Shown here: positions 11,279 to 18,751 of the stretch, piece by piece
How the letters are laid out: every line of letters starts with the position of its first letter
Numbering within the stretch: the stretch's first letter is position 1
DNA from: Tolypothrix brevis GSE-NOS-MK-07-07A
Lineage (GTDB): Bacteria > Cyanobacteriota > Cyanobacteriia > Cyanobacteriales > Nostocaceae
Assembly: GCA_019358985.1 (NCBI GenBank)
Contig: JAHHIJ010000014.1
Location: 87,265-151,264 of the forward strand
Direction: 5' to 3'
DNA length: 64,000 nt
Position numbers and translations under genes: made by a program
The notes under the pieces: generated by a model
Told to the model about the DNA's origin: nothing
The model's input: the letters and a program-made list of their open reading frames with translations, nothing else
Database searches by the model: none

Positions 11279-11656
11279 ATGCCACTACCTGTTTTACACA
11301 AAGTTAAGTATGGTGCTGGAGCATCTGATTTTTATCACATTAAAACTTCTGATGCTTATGAATCCTTAAAGGCTGTTACCGGGATTGAAAAGGTGGCAGA
11401 CCCTAAAGGAACAGAAGAAATTATTCCAGTCAAAGAATTGCTTAGGACTGGCATTATTTGGAGAATTGGAATTCGATACAAAGACTCTTCGGGAAAAAAG
11501 AAATCTGCTCACTTATTAGTTACCAAAGGTAAGTTAGCCGGTGTTTTTGGTGATAACGCTCCTGACCAGTTGGAAGACAAAGAATACAAACTCGGAACTG
11601 TCGTTAAAGGAAAAATTGAATCTATAGCCGGCAGAAGAAAAGCAACCTTCTATTAA
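11279..11656 (+). CDS. Island small protein B, paralogue of the preceding gene
   Basis: 125 residues, unknown family. It aligns by eye with protein A along its length: ESLKAVTGIEK against SDIKSVVGIEK, GIIWRIGIRYK against GDIVRIRCRLE, TKGKLAGVFG against AEKFASAMGG, and RRKATFY against RRMRLG. It is basic (many Lys) with no membrane segment. No terminator is seen between it and the small genes that follow. Confidence 0.65.
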   Translation: MPLPVLHKVKYGAGASDFYHIKTSDAYESLKAVTGIEKVADPKGTEEIIPVKELLRTGIIWRIGIRYKDSSGKKKSAHLLVTKGKLAGVFGDNAPDQLEDKEYKLGTVVKGKIESIAGRRKATFY

Positions 11657-11723
11657 TTAAATTGTTTGAGTCATACAATTAAAAAAAGGCTCATTTGTCT
11701 TATAATTTTAGCTCTAAACTTTT

Positions 11724-11849
11724 ATGAATTTAACCTTTCACGAATTAAGTAATATTCTTCCTCCGAACGCCCTGAGCTTTGTTGGCTCACAAATAATTTT
11801 AAATTTTAGTGAGTTAACTAACGACATTCTTCGAGATGATGAGTACTAA
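11724..11849 (+). CDS. Very small ORF (41 residues) preceding the membrane peptide
   Basis: An open frame from ATG 11724 to TAA 11847-11849, encoding 41 residues (start MNLTFHELSN, end LRDDEY). It overlaps the start of the next gene by 14 bases, as in translationally coupled small genes. No binding site stands out, and no family is recognised, so expression is uncertain. Confidence 0.35.
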   Translation: MNLTFHELSNILPPNALSFVGSQIILNFSELTNDILRDDEY

Positions 11850-12027
11850 GATGCTATCAAAATTAAGTGTTTGGTCTGTGGTTGTGATTATTTTGGTGAT
11901 TGGCGCTTTGGTGTTGGCTGTAGCGGATGATAATTTTCGTCCTACCTTTGGCGACTTAGCGAAGGTAGGTGTCGGGGGATACTTAGGTCAAATGTTGCCT
12001 GAGGCTAAACGGACTGGGGATTCGTAG
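11836..12027 (+). CDS. Small single-pass membrane protein
   Basis: 63 residues with a short basic N-terminus, one hydrophobic helix (about 11-29) and a polar C-terminal half. Length and layout resemble small phage coat or holin-like proteins but also many unrelated membrane peptides. Two adjacent ATGs (11836 and 11839) could serve as start. It is the last gene of the island; its stop codon lies in the GATTCGTAGTAA sequence that recurs at 5554. Confidence 0.5.
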   Translation: MMSTKMLSKLSVWSVVVIILVIGALVLAVADDNFRPTFGDLAKVGVGGYLGQMLPEAKRTGDS

Positions 12028-12060
12028 TAAGCACTTCAGTGCCTTCTTTAATACATACAA

Positions 12061-12149
12061 TAGACATCTTCAGAAATTAATAATGCGTTACCTGAATCCC
12101 AACAGACGTAGCATTGCTACGTCTCTACATTCATTTTTGGAGATGTCTA
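12061..12149. mobile_element. MITE-like element, TAGACATCT family
   Basis: About 89 bases bounded by inverted ends TAGACATCT and AGATGTCTA. The core is the palindrome AGACGTAGC-AT-TGCTACGTCT. A similarly built element lies at 49257-49346, and a scrambled relative around 51671-51910. Non-coding; probably mobilised in trans. Confidence 0.6.
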
Positions 12150-12153
12150 ATAT

Positions 12154-12762
12154 TTAACCAATCGGACGATTACCCGGATTGACTGCGTGAATATACTCAC
12201 TACCAGAATGGGGTCTTCCTCGTTTATAACTAGCTTCTTCTGGTTTACCCCATCCCAACTGCAAAATTATTTCCAAAAAGTTAGAATTTTCAAACACACA
12301 CAAACTTGCCCATTCTGTTCTCTGAGCAATTCTTTCTACATCAGTTTTGATAATTTGTTGGTATTGTTTACTATTATTAAAACTCAAGTACAAATCCATT
12401 TTATCTGTTACTTCATCCCAAAAATTCAAAAGTGAATTTTTAGTATTTTTTAATACTTCCAAGTCACAGGGTAAAGCAATTAATTGAGTATCTACTTCTG
12501 GATATCGCAAAGTTTTACTTTTAATAGTTACCTTGCGCCAGATGATTCCCGAAACTTGATATTCTTTTTGATAGTCGTGAATAGCGGCTTTAAAATCTTC
12601 ATATGCAGTGAATTTTTGTAGCCCATCACTTTTGATAAACTGGTCAATTAAAGGATTGCCAGATACCGTCACTTCTAACTTTAAACGCTCACCCTTGAGG
12701 CAGGCTTGGCGTTCAGAACGTAAAATTTGGATTAGTTCCTCGGTAGTATAAACCTTTGACAT
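12154..12762 (-). CDS. Hypothetical protein (202 residues)
   Basis: Soluble protein starting MSKVYTTEELIQ, with no recognised domain. It is rich in charged residues and aromatic Trp/Tyr and has no signal peptide or membrane segment. The end (KRGRPHSGSEYI) is basic. It stands alone, between a MITE-like element and a second copy of the ACGTAGC palindrome. Confidence 0.6.
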   Translation of the reverse strand: MSKVYTTEELIQILRSERQACLKGERLKLEVTVSGNPLIDQFIKSDGLQKFTAYEDFKAAIHDYQKEYQVSGIIWRKVTIKSKTLRYPEVDTQLIALPCDLEVLKNTKNSLLNFWDEVTDKMDLYLSFNNSKQYQQIIKTDVERIAQRTEWASLCVFENSNFLEIILQLGWGKPEEASYKRGRPHSGSEYIHAVNPGNRPIG

Positions 12763-12847
12763 GAGGGCACACTCTATTAGTCATTGGTTGGGCATTGGGC
12801 ATTGGGCATCGACCAAATTTAAATATACGTTATCCAGAACCCCTACA

Positions 12848-12868
12848 AGACGTAGCAGTGCTACGTCT
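12848..12868. repeat. Dispersed palindrome AGACGTAGC/GCTACGTCT
   Basis: Perfect palindrome around a CAG-type centre, followed by CTACAT. The same core occurs at 12102-12122, about 15110-15130, 28263-28284, 49281-49302 and 49990-50010, always followed by CTAC. It forms a stable hairpin on either strand and appears in intergenic space only. Confidence 0.75.
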
Positions 12869-12979
12869 CTACATTCTTTTTTATCAAGAATATTTAGATA
12901 TTATCCCCTGATTTGAATTACTATGTCGTATCTGATTTCACAAAAAATTAGGACAGACGAATTAAGTCTGCCCCATAAG

Positions 12980-13570
12980 TTATTCAGTTATTTCACTATT
13001 TAACTCATTGAAGGAACGCCGTTTTAACAGCACTGATTTATCACGAGGTAATAAATCAAACACTTCGCGCAATTTGTCGTCTATTTCTTCATACGGCACT
13101 TGACCGTTTTTATTCAAAACTACATTACCCGACTGGTTAAACAGAACAACTTGGGGAACAGCACCAGAGTAGTAATAACCTGGTTCTGTAGTATCATAAG
13201 TTTCTTTGGGTAAGATAGAATCCACACTTACGGGGATAATTTCTGCGGCACGACCATAAAATTCTTGTATTCGTGAAACAATGAGGGCATATTGCTTGCA
13301 ATCACTGCTGTCCTCCACATAAAACGCTAATACTGCGGGTTTATGTTGTGCTAAGGTTTGTGCGAGAGTCTGTGCGGGAGGAACCAGCGAACCATTGCCA
13401 GCATAGACGACAAAAATATTGCCATCATACGTATCAGTATTGAGACCGGCGAATGCTGGCTGAATCCCAGTGATGAACAGGCAAGCTATTATCAAGAGGC
13501 ATTTAGAGAAAAAAGGCCACCAGGAAAAAATAATTTTGGGTGAAAAATTTAACTTTATACCAGTCATCAA
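12980..13570 (-). CDS. Exported thioredoxin-fold protein
   Basis: 196 residues with an N-terminal signal sequence (hydrophobic stretch about 25-40, likely cut after AFA). The mature part shows a thioredoxin-like pattern: a buried strand with LAFYVEDSSDCKQ, then GAVPQVVLFN, where the Pro is in the usual cis-Pro place. The CxxC motif is reduced to one Cys (SSDC), so ordinary disulfide oxidoreduction is doubtful. Likely located in the periplasm or thylakoid lumen. Its partner is unknown. Confidence 0.65.
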   Translation of the reverse strand: MMTGIKLNFSPKIIFSWWPFFSKCLLIIACLFITGIQPAFAGLNTDTYDGNIFVVYAGNGSLVPPAQTLAQTLAQHKPAVLAFYVEDSSDCKQYALIVSRIQEFYGRAAEIIPVSVDSILPKETYDTTEPGYYYSGAVPQVVLFNQSGNVVLNKNGQVPYEEIDDKLREVFDLLPRDKSVLLKRRSFNELNSEITE

Positions 13571-13692
13571 AAGAAACCTTTTAACCTCAATTTTGTTTGG
13601 CTATTGCGTGAGTTTGTACTGAAAAAAGCGAATTAAGCCGGATATATAATTACGCCTAAGTACCAAGTTTTAAGATAACGTAGGATACTAAT

Positions 13693-15030
13693 GTGGAAAA
13701 ATTTAAATTTATAGATAGACTGAGACTAGCTTTTGCAGTGTCGGTGGCAAAAAGTGTAACTTTTGGAGTGCGATCGCTTCGGCTGGGTGCTGCTAGTGTA
13801 TTACCAGGCTCAATTGCTCGTCGCATCGAACCTCAATTATTGCAGTTATTGAGTCAACAAGTCAAAAACGGCGTAATTTTGATTGCTGGTACTAACGGTA
13901 AAACTACAACAGCGCTATTTTTATGTGAGATATTACAACGCAAAGGCTACCGCGTAGCGCATAATTCTACAGGTGCAAATCTGGAAAATGGCTTAATGAC
14001 CGCGTTGATGGAAAACTCCAACTTGCTAGGCACTCTGGATGTTGATTACGCCATTTTAGAAGTGGATGAGAATATTGTGCCTCTGGTTTTGGCGCCAATT
14101 AAACCAAAGCTGATTCTTTGTTTAAATTTGTTTCGCGACCAACTTGACAGATATGGAGAAGTTGATACTATTAGTAAGCGTTGGACAAAGGCGATCGCTA
14201 CTTTACCTTCTCAAACTCTCGTTGTCGCCAACGCTGACGATCCCACAATCTGTTATCTTGGTCAACAATTATCTCAGCAGAAAGTCTCATTCTTCGGTTT
14301 GAATGAACCAGAAAACTATCTAGAAGCAATTCCCCACGCTGTTGATTCTATTTATTGTCCCAAATGCGGACACGCTTTAGACTACAAAGGAGTTTATTTA
14401 TCCCATATGGGTGAGTATTCCTGTCCTAGTTGCGGCTTTAGTAGAAGTCAACCAACTCTTGATAGCAGCGAATGGCAGCAAATTCTCGTTGGGTTGTACA
14501 ACAAATATAATACTCTAGCTGCGGCAACTGCGGCGAAAGAATTGGGGGTTGATGAAGCTACTATCCGCGAGACAATTCCTAACTTTCAAGCTGCTTTTGG
14601 TCGGGCTGAAGAATTAAAAATTAATGGCAAAAATGTCAGAATTCTGTTATCAAAAAATCCTGTAGGCACAAATGAAACTATTCGCGTAGTAACTCAAAGC
14701 AGTGATACAACAACTTTGCTAGTGTTGAATGATAAAAGTCAAGATGGCGAAGATGTTTCTTGGATTTGGGATGTTGATACAGAGAAATTGGTAGAACGTG
14801 GAGGTACTTTGGTAGTTAGTGGCGATCGCGCTTATGATATGGCATTACGTCTTCGCTACAGTGAATCTTCTCCCCAAACCAATTTTAATCTAATTGTGGA
14901 AGAAAATTTGCGTCAAGCTATCAATACTGCTTTAGAACGCACGCCAATTAACGAAACTTTACATATTTTACCTACTTATACAGCCATGTTAGATGTGCGA
15001 GAAGCGCTGACGGGTAGGAAAATTCGATAA
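13693..15030 (+). CDS. murT: Lipid II isoglutaminyl synthase, MurT-type Mur ligase subunit
   Basis: 445 residues, start GTG. A Mur ligase central domain has the ATP loop GTNGKTTT (66-73), with VDENIVP and NLFRDQLDRYGE following. A zinc-ribbon insertion with CPKC and CPSC (about 222-253) and the C-terminal DUF1727-type region are hallmarks of MurT rather than MurC-F. MurT activates the D-Glu carboxylate of lipid II and GatD delivers ammonia. The gatD gene follows 1.1 kb downstream on the same strand, after one intruding opposite-strand gene. Confidence 0.88.
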   Translation: MEKFKFIDRLRLAFAVSVAKSVTFGVRSLRLGAASVLPGSIARRIEPQLLQLLSQQVKNGVILIAGTNGKTTTALFLCEILQRKGYRVAHNSTGANLENGLMTALMENSNLLGTLDVDYAILEVDENIVPLVLAPIKPKLILCLNLFRDQLDRYGEVDTISKRWTKAIATLPSQTLVVANADDPTICYLGQQLSQQKVSFFGLNEPENYLEAIPHAVDSIYCPKCGHALDYKGVYLSHMGEYSCPSCGFSRSQPTLDSSEWQQILVGLYNKYNTLAAATAAKELGVDEATIRETIPNFQAAFGRAEELKINGKNVRILLSKNPVGTNETIRVVTQSSDTTTLLVLNDKSQDGEDVSWIWDVDTEKLVERGGTLVVSGDRAYDMALRLRYSESSPQTNFNLIVEENLRQAINTALERTPINETLHILPTYTAMLDVREALTGRKIR

Positions 15031-15067
15031 TTTGGGAGTTGATAGTTGATGGTTGATGGTTGATATA

Positions 15068-15168
15068 GCAATCCTAGATGATTCATGAAAAATAAAAACC
15101 CGCTCACAGACGTAGCATTGCTACGTCTCTACAAGGAGAGGGGTTTTCACGCTATTATTTAGGATTGC
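15068..15168. mobile_element. MITE-like element with GCAATCCTA ends
   Basis: 101 bases bounded by inverted ends GCAATCCTA and TAGGATTGC, with nearly complementary inner parts (AAACCC with GGGTTT-like) and the ACGTAGC palindrome as its centre. The whole segment can fold as one long hairpin. The core plus AAGGAGAGGGGTTTT recurs near 50010. Confidence 0.6.
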
Positions 15169-15182
15169 CATAGTCGTTAGTT

Positions 15183-15247
15183 GATAACTATTGACTATTG
15201 ACTATTGACTATTGACCATTGACCATTGACTATTGACCATTGACTAT
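15183..15247. repeat. Short tandem repeat (TTGACTA / TTGACCA)
   Basis: A run of about eight heptamers alternating TTGACTA and TTGACCA, the short tandemly repeated sequence type common in Nostocales. The same heptamers recur at about 49366-49410. Non-coding. Confidence 0.8.
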
Positions 15248-15250
15248 CAA

Positions 15251-15652
15251 TTATTGCAACTTCACAGCTGCACGTTGTAAGGGTAGAACTTCTTCCAAAG
15301 TTAATTCGTGGTCGGTTGTCAAGTGACTGTTACAACAAATCGTGCTGAAAAATATTTGCTGACCAACAACTTGTGAAAAATGCTTTTCTAGTAGTAAACG
15401 TGATGTAATATCTCCTAATAAGTCGGAAAGGTCTTTTGTGAGTTGGTCTCTATCATCACGGTGAACCATTCTAAATTTGAAGGGTTTTTCACCTACCAAA
15501 TTTCTAATATCAGAATCAAACTTGTCTTCTTTGCCTTGAACATACGCAAAAGATACTTCCTCTAAAAATTTCCAAGCTTCGGGAAATATCTCGCTAATTT
15601 TTTCGAGATGGTTCTCAGTTTGGTAGACCAAAGTAGCCGTTTTACAATCCAT
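15251..15652 (-). CDS. Hypothetical protein between murT and gatD
   Basis: 133 residues starting MDCKTATLVYQ, unknown family. It is soluble, acidic in the first half and mostly helical by composition, with two Cys in STICCNSH. It is opposite in direction to both murT and gatD, so it splits what is usually a two-gene unit. Flanking repeats on the murT side suggest it arrived by insertion, but no element ends are visible. Confidence 0.55.
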   Translation of the reverse strand: MDCKTATLVYQTENHLEKISEIFPEAWKFLEEVSFAYVQGKEDKFDSDIRNLVGEKPFKFRMVHRDDRDQLTKDLSDLLGDITSRLLLEKHFSQVVGQQIFFSTICCNSHLTTDHELTLEEVLPLQRAAVKLQ

Positions 15653-16152
15653 ATGGTAATTTGTCAGGTGTTGAAATCAACAAGGATGCACCCTGTAATA
15701 TTACGGCTTAATACCAAGAAATATAACAATAATGTCATATATTTTCAAATTTAAAAACGACACTCTGTCAAACTAGAAAAACTGTGACTTCAAATACAAA
15801 AATAAATTAGAAAGTAAGTATTTTAAATGAGAATTTATTCAGAATTGGAGAATGAAGAATCAGAAAATTTTGATTAAAATAACTCGAATTTTGGGCAATT
15901 TTCTTCTTTAGTACCCAATCCCTAGTCCTCAGTCCCGAATCCCCTTTATTAACGAACAGTTCAATCAAGGTAAGATTTACACCAACCGGTTTGACATGTT
16001 GATGACATTTTTTTGTAGCAAATACACCATTGAGGACAAATTCAGGATATGCTTACCCAAACCGAAATTACTTCATTATCTCTAAATATGCACGGATTAG
16101 CCGACCAAAGTTAGAAAAACAAAGTTATAAATTATTAATTAAGAGAGGATTT
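15653..16152. other. 500-base AT-rich intergenic region before gatD
   Basis: No gene is supported; 41 in-frame codons before the chosen gatD start look non-coding. It contains a CCCAATCCCTAGTCC micro-repeat near 15910. An 11-base string at 15694-15704 (GATGCACCCTG) happens to match the start of the NsiR1-type RNAs, without promoter or hairpin. The gatD promoter should be here. Confidence 0.4.
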
Positions 16153-16962
16153 ATGAGTTTTGAATTAACAATAGGTTGGTTATATCCAACGTTGATGAGT
16201 ACTTATGGCGATCGCGGTAATGTTATCACCATACAACGCCGCGCACAATGGCGGGGATATAATGTGAGGGTCTTACCCCTGGATCAAAACGCTACTGGGG
16301 ATGATATAAAGTCTGTAGATTTGATTGTTGGTGGTGGCGCACAAGACCGTCAGCAAGAAATTGTTATGCGCGATTTGCAAGGTGCGAAAGCGGAAGCAAT
16401 GCGGGATAAAATTGAAAATGGTACTCCGGGAGTCTTTACTTGTGGTTCACCGCAATTACTGGGACATTATTATGAACCAGGTTTAGGACAGCGGATTGAA
16501 GGTTTGGGAATACTTGATTTAGTCTCGGTGCATCCTGGTGAAAATACTAAGCGCTGTATTGGTAACTTGGTGATTGAAGTTACAGCCACTCGTTTAGCGC
16601 GAGATTTGGAGGAGATGACGGGTAGTAAAGCGTATTTAGTTGGCTTTGAAAATCACGGTGGACGCACCAAGTTGGGGAAAGTAGAAGCTTTGGGTAAAGT
16701 AGTGTACGGTTTAGGTAATAATGGTGAAGATGGGACAGAAGGAGCATTTTATCAGAATGCGATCGCTACTTATTCTCACGGTCCCTTGTTACCAAAAAAT
16801 CCCTTTGTCGCAGATTGGTTAATTCAAACAGCACTGCGGCTAAAATATCAACAACCCATTTCCTTGAAGCCTTTAGATGATACTTTGGCAATGCAAGCGC
16901 GTGAAGCAATGTTTAAGCGATTGAAAGTCAATCCACCATCTGCTGTTACGGCACATATGTAA
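16153..16962 (+). CDS. gatD: Lipid II isoglutaminyl synthase, GatD glutamine amidotransferase subunit
   Basis: 269 residues from MSFELTIGWL; AGAGAGGA lies just upstream of this ATG, and the longer in-frame reading does not fit the family. A class I glutaminase domain has the nucleophile Cys97 in TCGSPQLLG and a His in YSHGPLLPKNP (about 213). GatD hydrolyses glutamine and passes ammonia to MurT, which amidates D-Glu of lipid II. CobQ-like proteins are the nearest alternative, but the presence of murT supports GatD. Confidence 0.88.
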   Translation: MSFELTIGWLYPTLMSTYGDRGNVITIQRRAQWRGYNVRVLPLDQNATGDDIKSVDLIVGGGAQDRQQEIVMRDLQGAKAEAMRDKIENGTPGVFTCGSPQLLGHYYEPGLGQRIEGLGILDLVSVHPGENTKRCIGNLVIEVTATRLARDLEEMTGSKAYLVGFENHGGRTKLGKVEALGKVVYGLGNNGEDGTEGAFYQNAIATYSHGPLLPKNPFVADWLIQTALRLKYQQPISLKPLDDTLAMQAREAMFKRLKVNPPSAVTAHM

Positions 16963-17075
16963 CATTATTTTGAGATACTGAAGCTATTTTTTAATAACTC
17001 TGCGATCCTCCTCAGTGTTATGGGCGATCGCTCAAATAACTCATTCGACTAAAGTGTTAACATCCAGATGGAGTA

Positions 17076-17330
17076 ATGACTGTGGCAAAGCCTCAAGCCA
17101 AACCAAAGCGCAAAGTACTATTGTACCCTGGCGAAGACGGTTATTTTGTTGTCGAAGTGCCGAGTTTACCGGGTTGCATTAGCCAGGGAAAAACTCGTGA
17201 AGAGGCTTTGGCAAACATCTCTGAAGCGATTACTCTTTACATTGAAGTTCTTCAAGATCGAGGTGAACCCGTACCTGACGACACAGTTGAAGTCGTAGAC
17301 CTAAATTTTCACCAAAGAGCGAACGCTTAA
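17076..17330 (+). CDS. HicB-like antitoxin-type protein
   Basis: 84 residues. The pattern DGYFVVEVPSLPGCISQG followed by KTREEALANISEAI is the HicB partial-RNase-H-like fold. No hicA gene lies beside it, so it may be a solitary member rather than part of an active toxin pair. Its last 30 bases overlap, tail to tail, the opposite-strand DUF4926 gene. Confidence 0.8.
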   Translation: MTVAKPQAKPKRKVLLYPGEDGYFVVEVPSLPGCISQGKTREEALANISEAITLYIEVLQDRGEPVPDDTVEVVDLNFHQRANA

Positions 17331-17546
17331 AATTTCATGATTTTTCAGTGGCTTAATATCAGTTATGGGAACGATGACAACAGCTATTGATTTACCAGTA
17401 GCACTAAATACTTCTAGAACACATCCTTGTTCGCCATTGCTAGGATGAGGGACAAAATCAATTAAAGTTGCCACATCACCTTTTTTTAATTGATATTCGT
17501 TTAAGTCACGATTTAAAGCGACACGCTCGTATAGTTCAAAGTTCAT
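17301..17546 (-). CDS. DUF4926 family protein
   Basis: 81 residues from MNFELYERVALNRDL. The pattern KKGDVATLIDFVPHPSNGEQGCVLEVF is that of DUF4926, a small beta-rich family often coded next to DUF6883 genes. Its start overlaps the end of the upstream DUF6883 gene by 11 bases, so the two are co-translated. The role may be partner or immunity-like; unproven. Confidence 0.7.
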   Translation of the reverse strand: MNFELYERVALNRDLNEYQLKKGDVATLIDFVPHPSNGEQGCVLEVFSATGKSIAVVIVPITDIKPLKNHEILSVRSLVKI

Positions 17547-17877
17547 CTGAAGACTCCTTGTTAGGTTTGAGGGTGATAAACTGAAACTTGCCGTCAACAG
17601 CCCTTTGCAGCCAAACTGTAATCACTGCTAAGTTTCGCTGGTTTAAGCCGATTAATTCACCAGTGACGCGATAGAACACCCCATATTCATTATCCCTATC
17701 TTGTATTGCTGCTGTTGAATCTGCCAGTTGCTGAATTGCTGCTTTTAAGAGTTCTGGGTTTTCTTGTGTAAATCCAGCTTGGGCGAGAAATTTTGATTTA
17801 TCATCTTGTTCTCTTGGTACTAATAAATAGCAGGTGATTTTTTCGTCGGCAATAATAGCATCAGGCGGAATTTTCAT
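17536..17877 (-). CDS. DUF6883 family protein
   Basis: 113 residues from MKIPPDAIIADEKI. It has the family pattern KITCYLLVP, then DDKSKFLAQAGF, then NLAVITVWLQ. DUF6883 domains occur as small stand-alone proteins or at the end of polymorphic toxins, often with DUF4926. Here the two genes overlap as a toxin-antitoxin-like unit. The assignment to toxin or antitoxin is inference. Confidence 0.7.
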   Translation of the reverse strand: MKIPPDAIIADEKITCYLLVPREQDDKSKFLAQAGFTQENPELLKAAIQQLADSTAAIQDRDNEYGVFYRVTGELIGLNQRNLAVITVWLQRAVDGKFQFITLKPNKESSDEL

Positions 17878-18017
17878 ATAACTGTTTCTACGACTTTCCC
17901 CGCTTCGTTGCTTCCGCAATAATAGTGACACCGTGAAATCTACATATTCATCCTTATGGTTAAGCTTTTAGAATTAGAGCGATCGCACTCTACAAAATCT
18001 CAGCTTATCAGAAAAAA

Positions 18018-18623
18018 CTACGTTGCATTTACTGACTCACTCTCTGCTACCGCTGCAAACTTCACCTTGTTATACACATCTTCGAGAGAAATTTCAAATT
18101 GCACAGATGCTAAAGCGATCGCTTCATCTTCAATATCATACTCACGAAATGACCAACGCTTATTCCCTGTCTTAGAATACTGTTCTACATAAATTTTAGT
18201 TTGGTCAATCAACAAGTATTCTTCAAAGCTAGGTATCGTGCGATAAAACTCAAACTTTCCCTGTTTATCATATCCCTGAGTTGATTCTGACAGCACTTCT
18301 ATAATCACTCTGGGATTTGTAATCATATCTGTACGGTCATTAAAATACTCTGGTTTTCCCGCTATTATCATTACATCAGGATAAGTGTAAATGCGTCTAG
18401 AAGGTATCCACAGACGCACATCACTCATAAAAACTTCGTAGTCTTGGGTTTTAAAAGCCAAATTTAAATCACTACTGAAGTTCAGTGCGATTCTATTATG
18501 GTTGATAGATCCACCCGCCATAGAAATAATTTCACCATCGATGTATTCGCTTTTGTAGTCAGCAGCGTCTTCTCGTACTAAATATTCTTCTGGGGAATAG
18601 TATTGCTTTTCAGTAACTTGCAT
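18018..18623 (-). CDS. Uma2 family (DUF820) putative endonuclease
   Basis: 201 residues. Uma2 proteins are PD-(D/E)xK-fold and greatly expanded in cyanobacteria. Visible landmarks: YSPEEYLVRE, EYIDGEIISMAGGS, YPDVMIIAGKPEY and PRVIIEVLSEST, which contain the conserved Asp and Glu. No cellular role is known. A second family member lies at 41359-41973. Confidence 0.85.
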   Translation of the reverse strand: MQVTEKQYYSPEEYLVREDAADYKSEYIDGEIISMAGGSINHNRIALNFSSDLNLAFKTQDYEVFMSDVRLWIPSRRIYTYPDVMIIAGKPEYFNDRTDMITNPRVIIEVLSESTQGYDKQGKFEFYRTIPSFEEYLLIDQTKIYVEQYSKTGNKRWSFREYDIEDEAIALASVQFEISLEDVYNKVKFAAVAESESVNAT

Positions 18624-18751
18624 GATATATAAGCTCCAAAAGCGTTTATGAAGAAGGGGAAGGATAAAAAGCTATTTGGTTTGGTGGAAAGACCTAATTT
18701 ATCTCTTTCCCTTTCCCCTTTCCCCCTTCCCCTTTCCCCCTCTTTTTTATT

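Noticed and set aside
5554..12030. Calling the island an inovirus
   Set aside because: The ATPase with a membrane helix and the small membrane protein are suggestive, but the ATPase is not clearly Zot-like, gene direction is mixed, and no replication or single-strand-binding gene was recognised.
15694..15704. GATGCACCCTG string matching the 5' part of the NsiR1-type RNAs
   Set aside because: No TCCGGA upstream and no hairpin with T-run downstream; an 11-base match can arise by chance.
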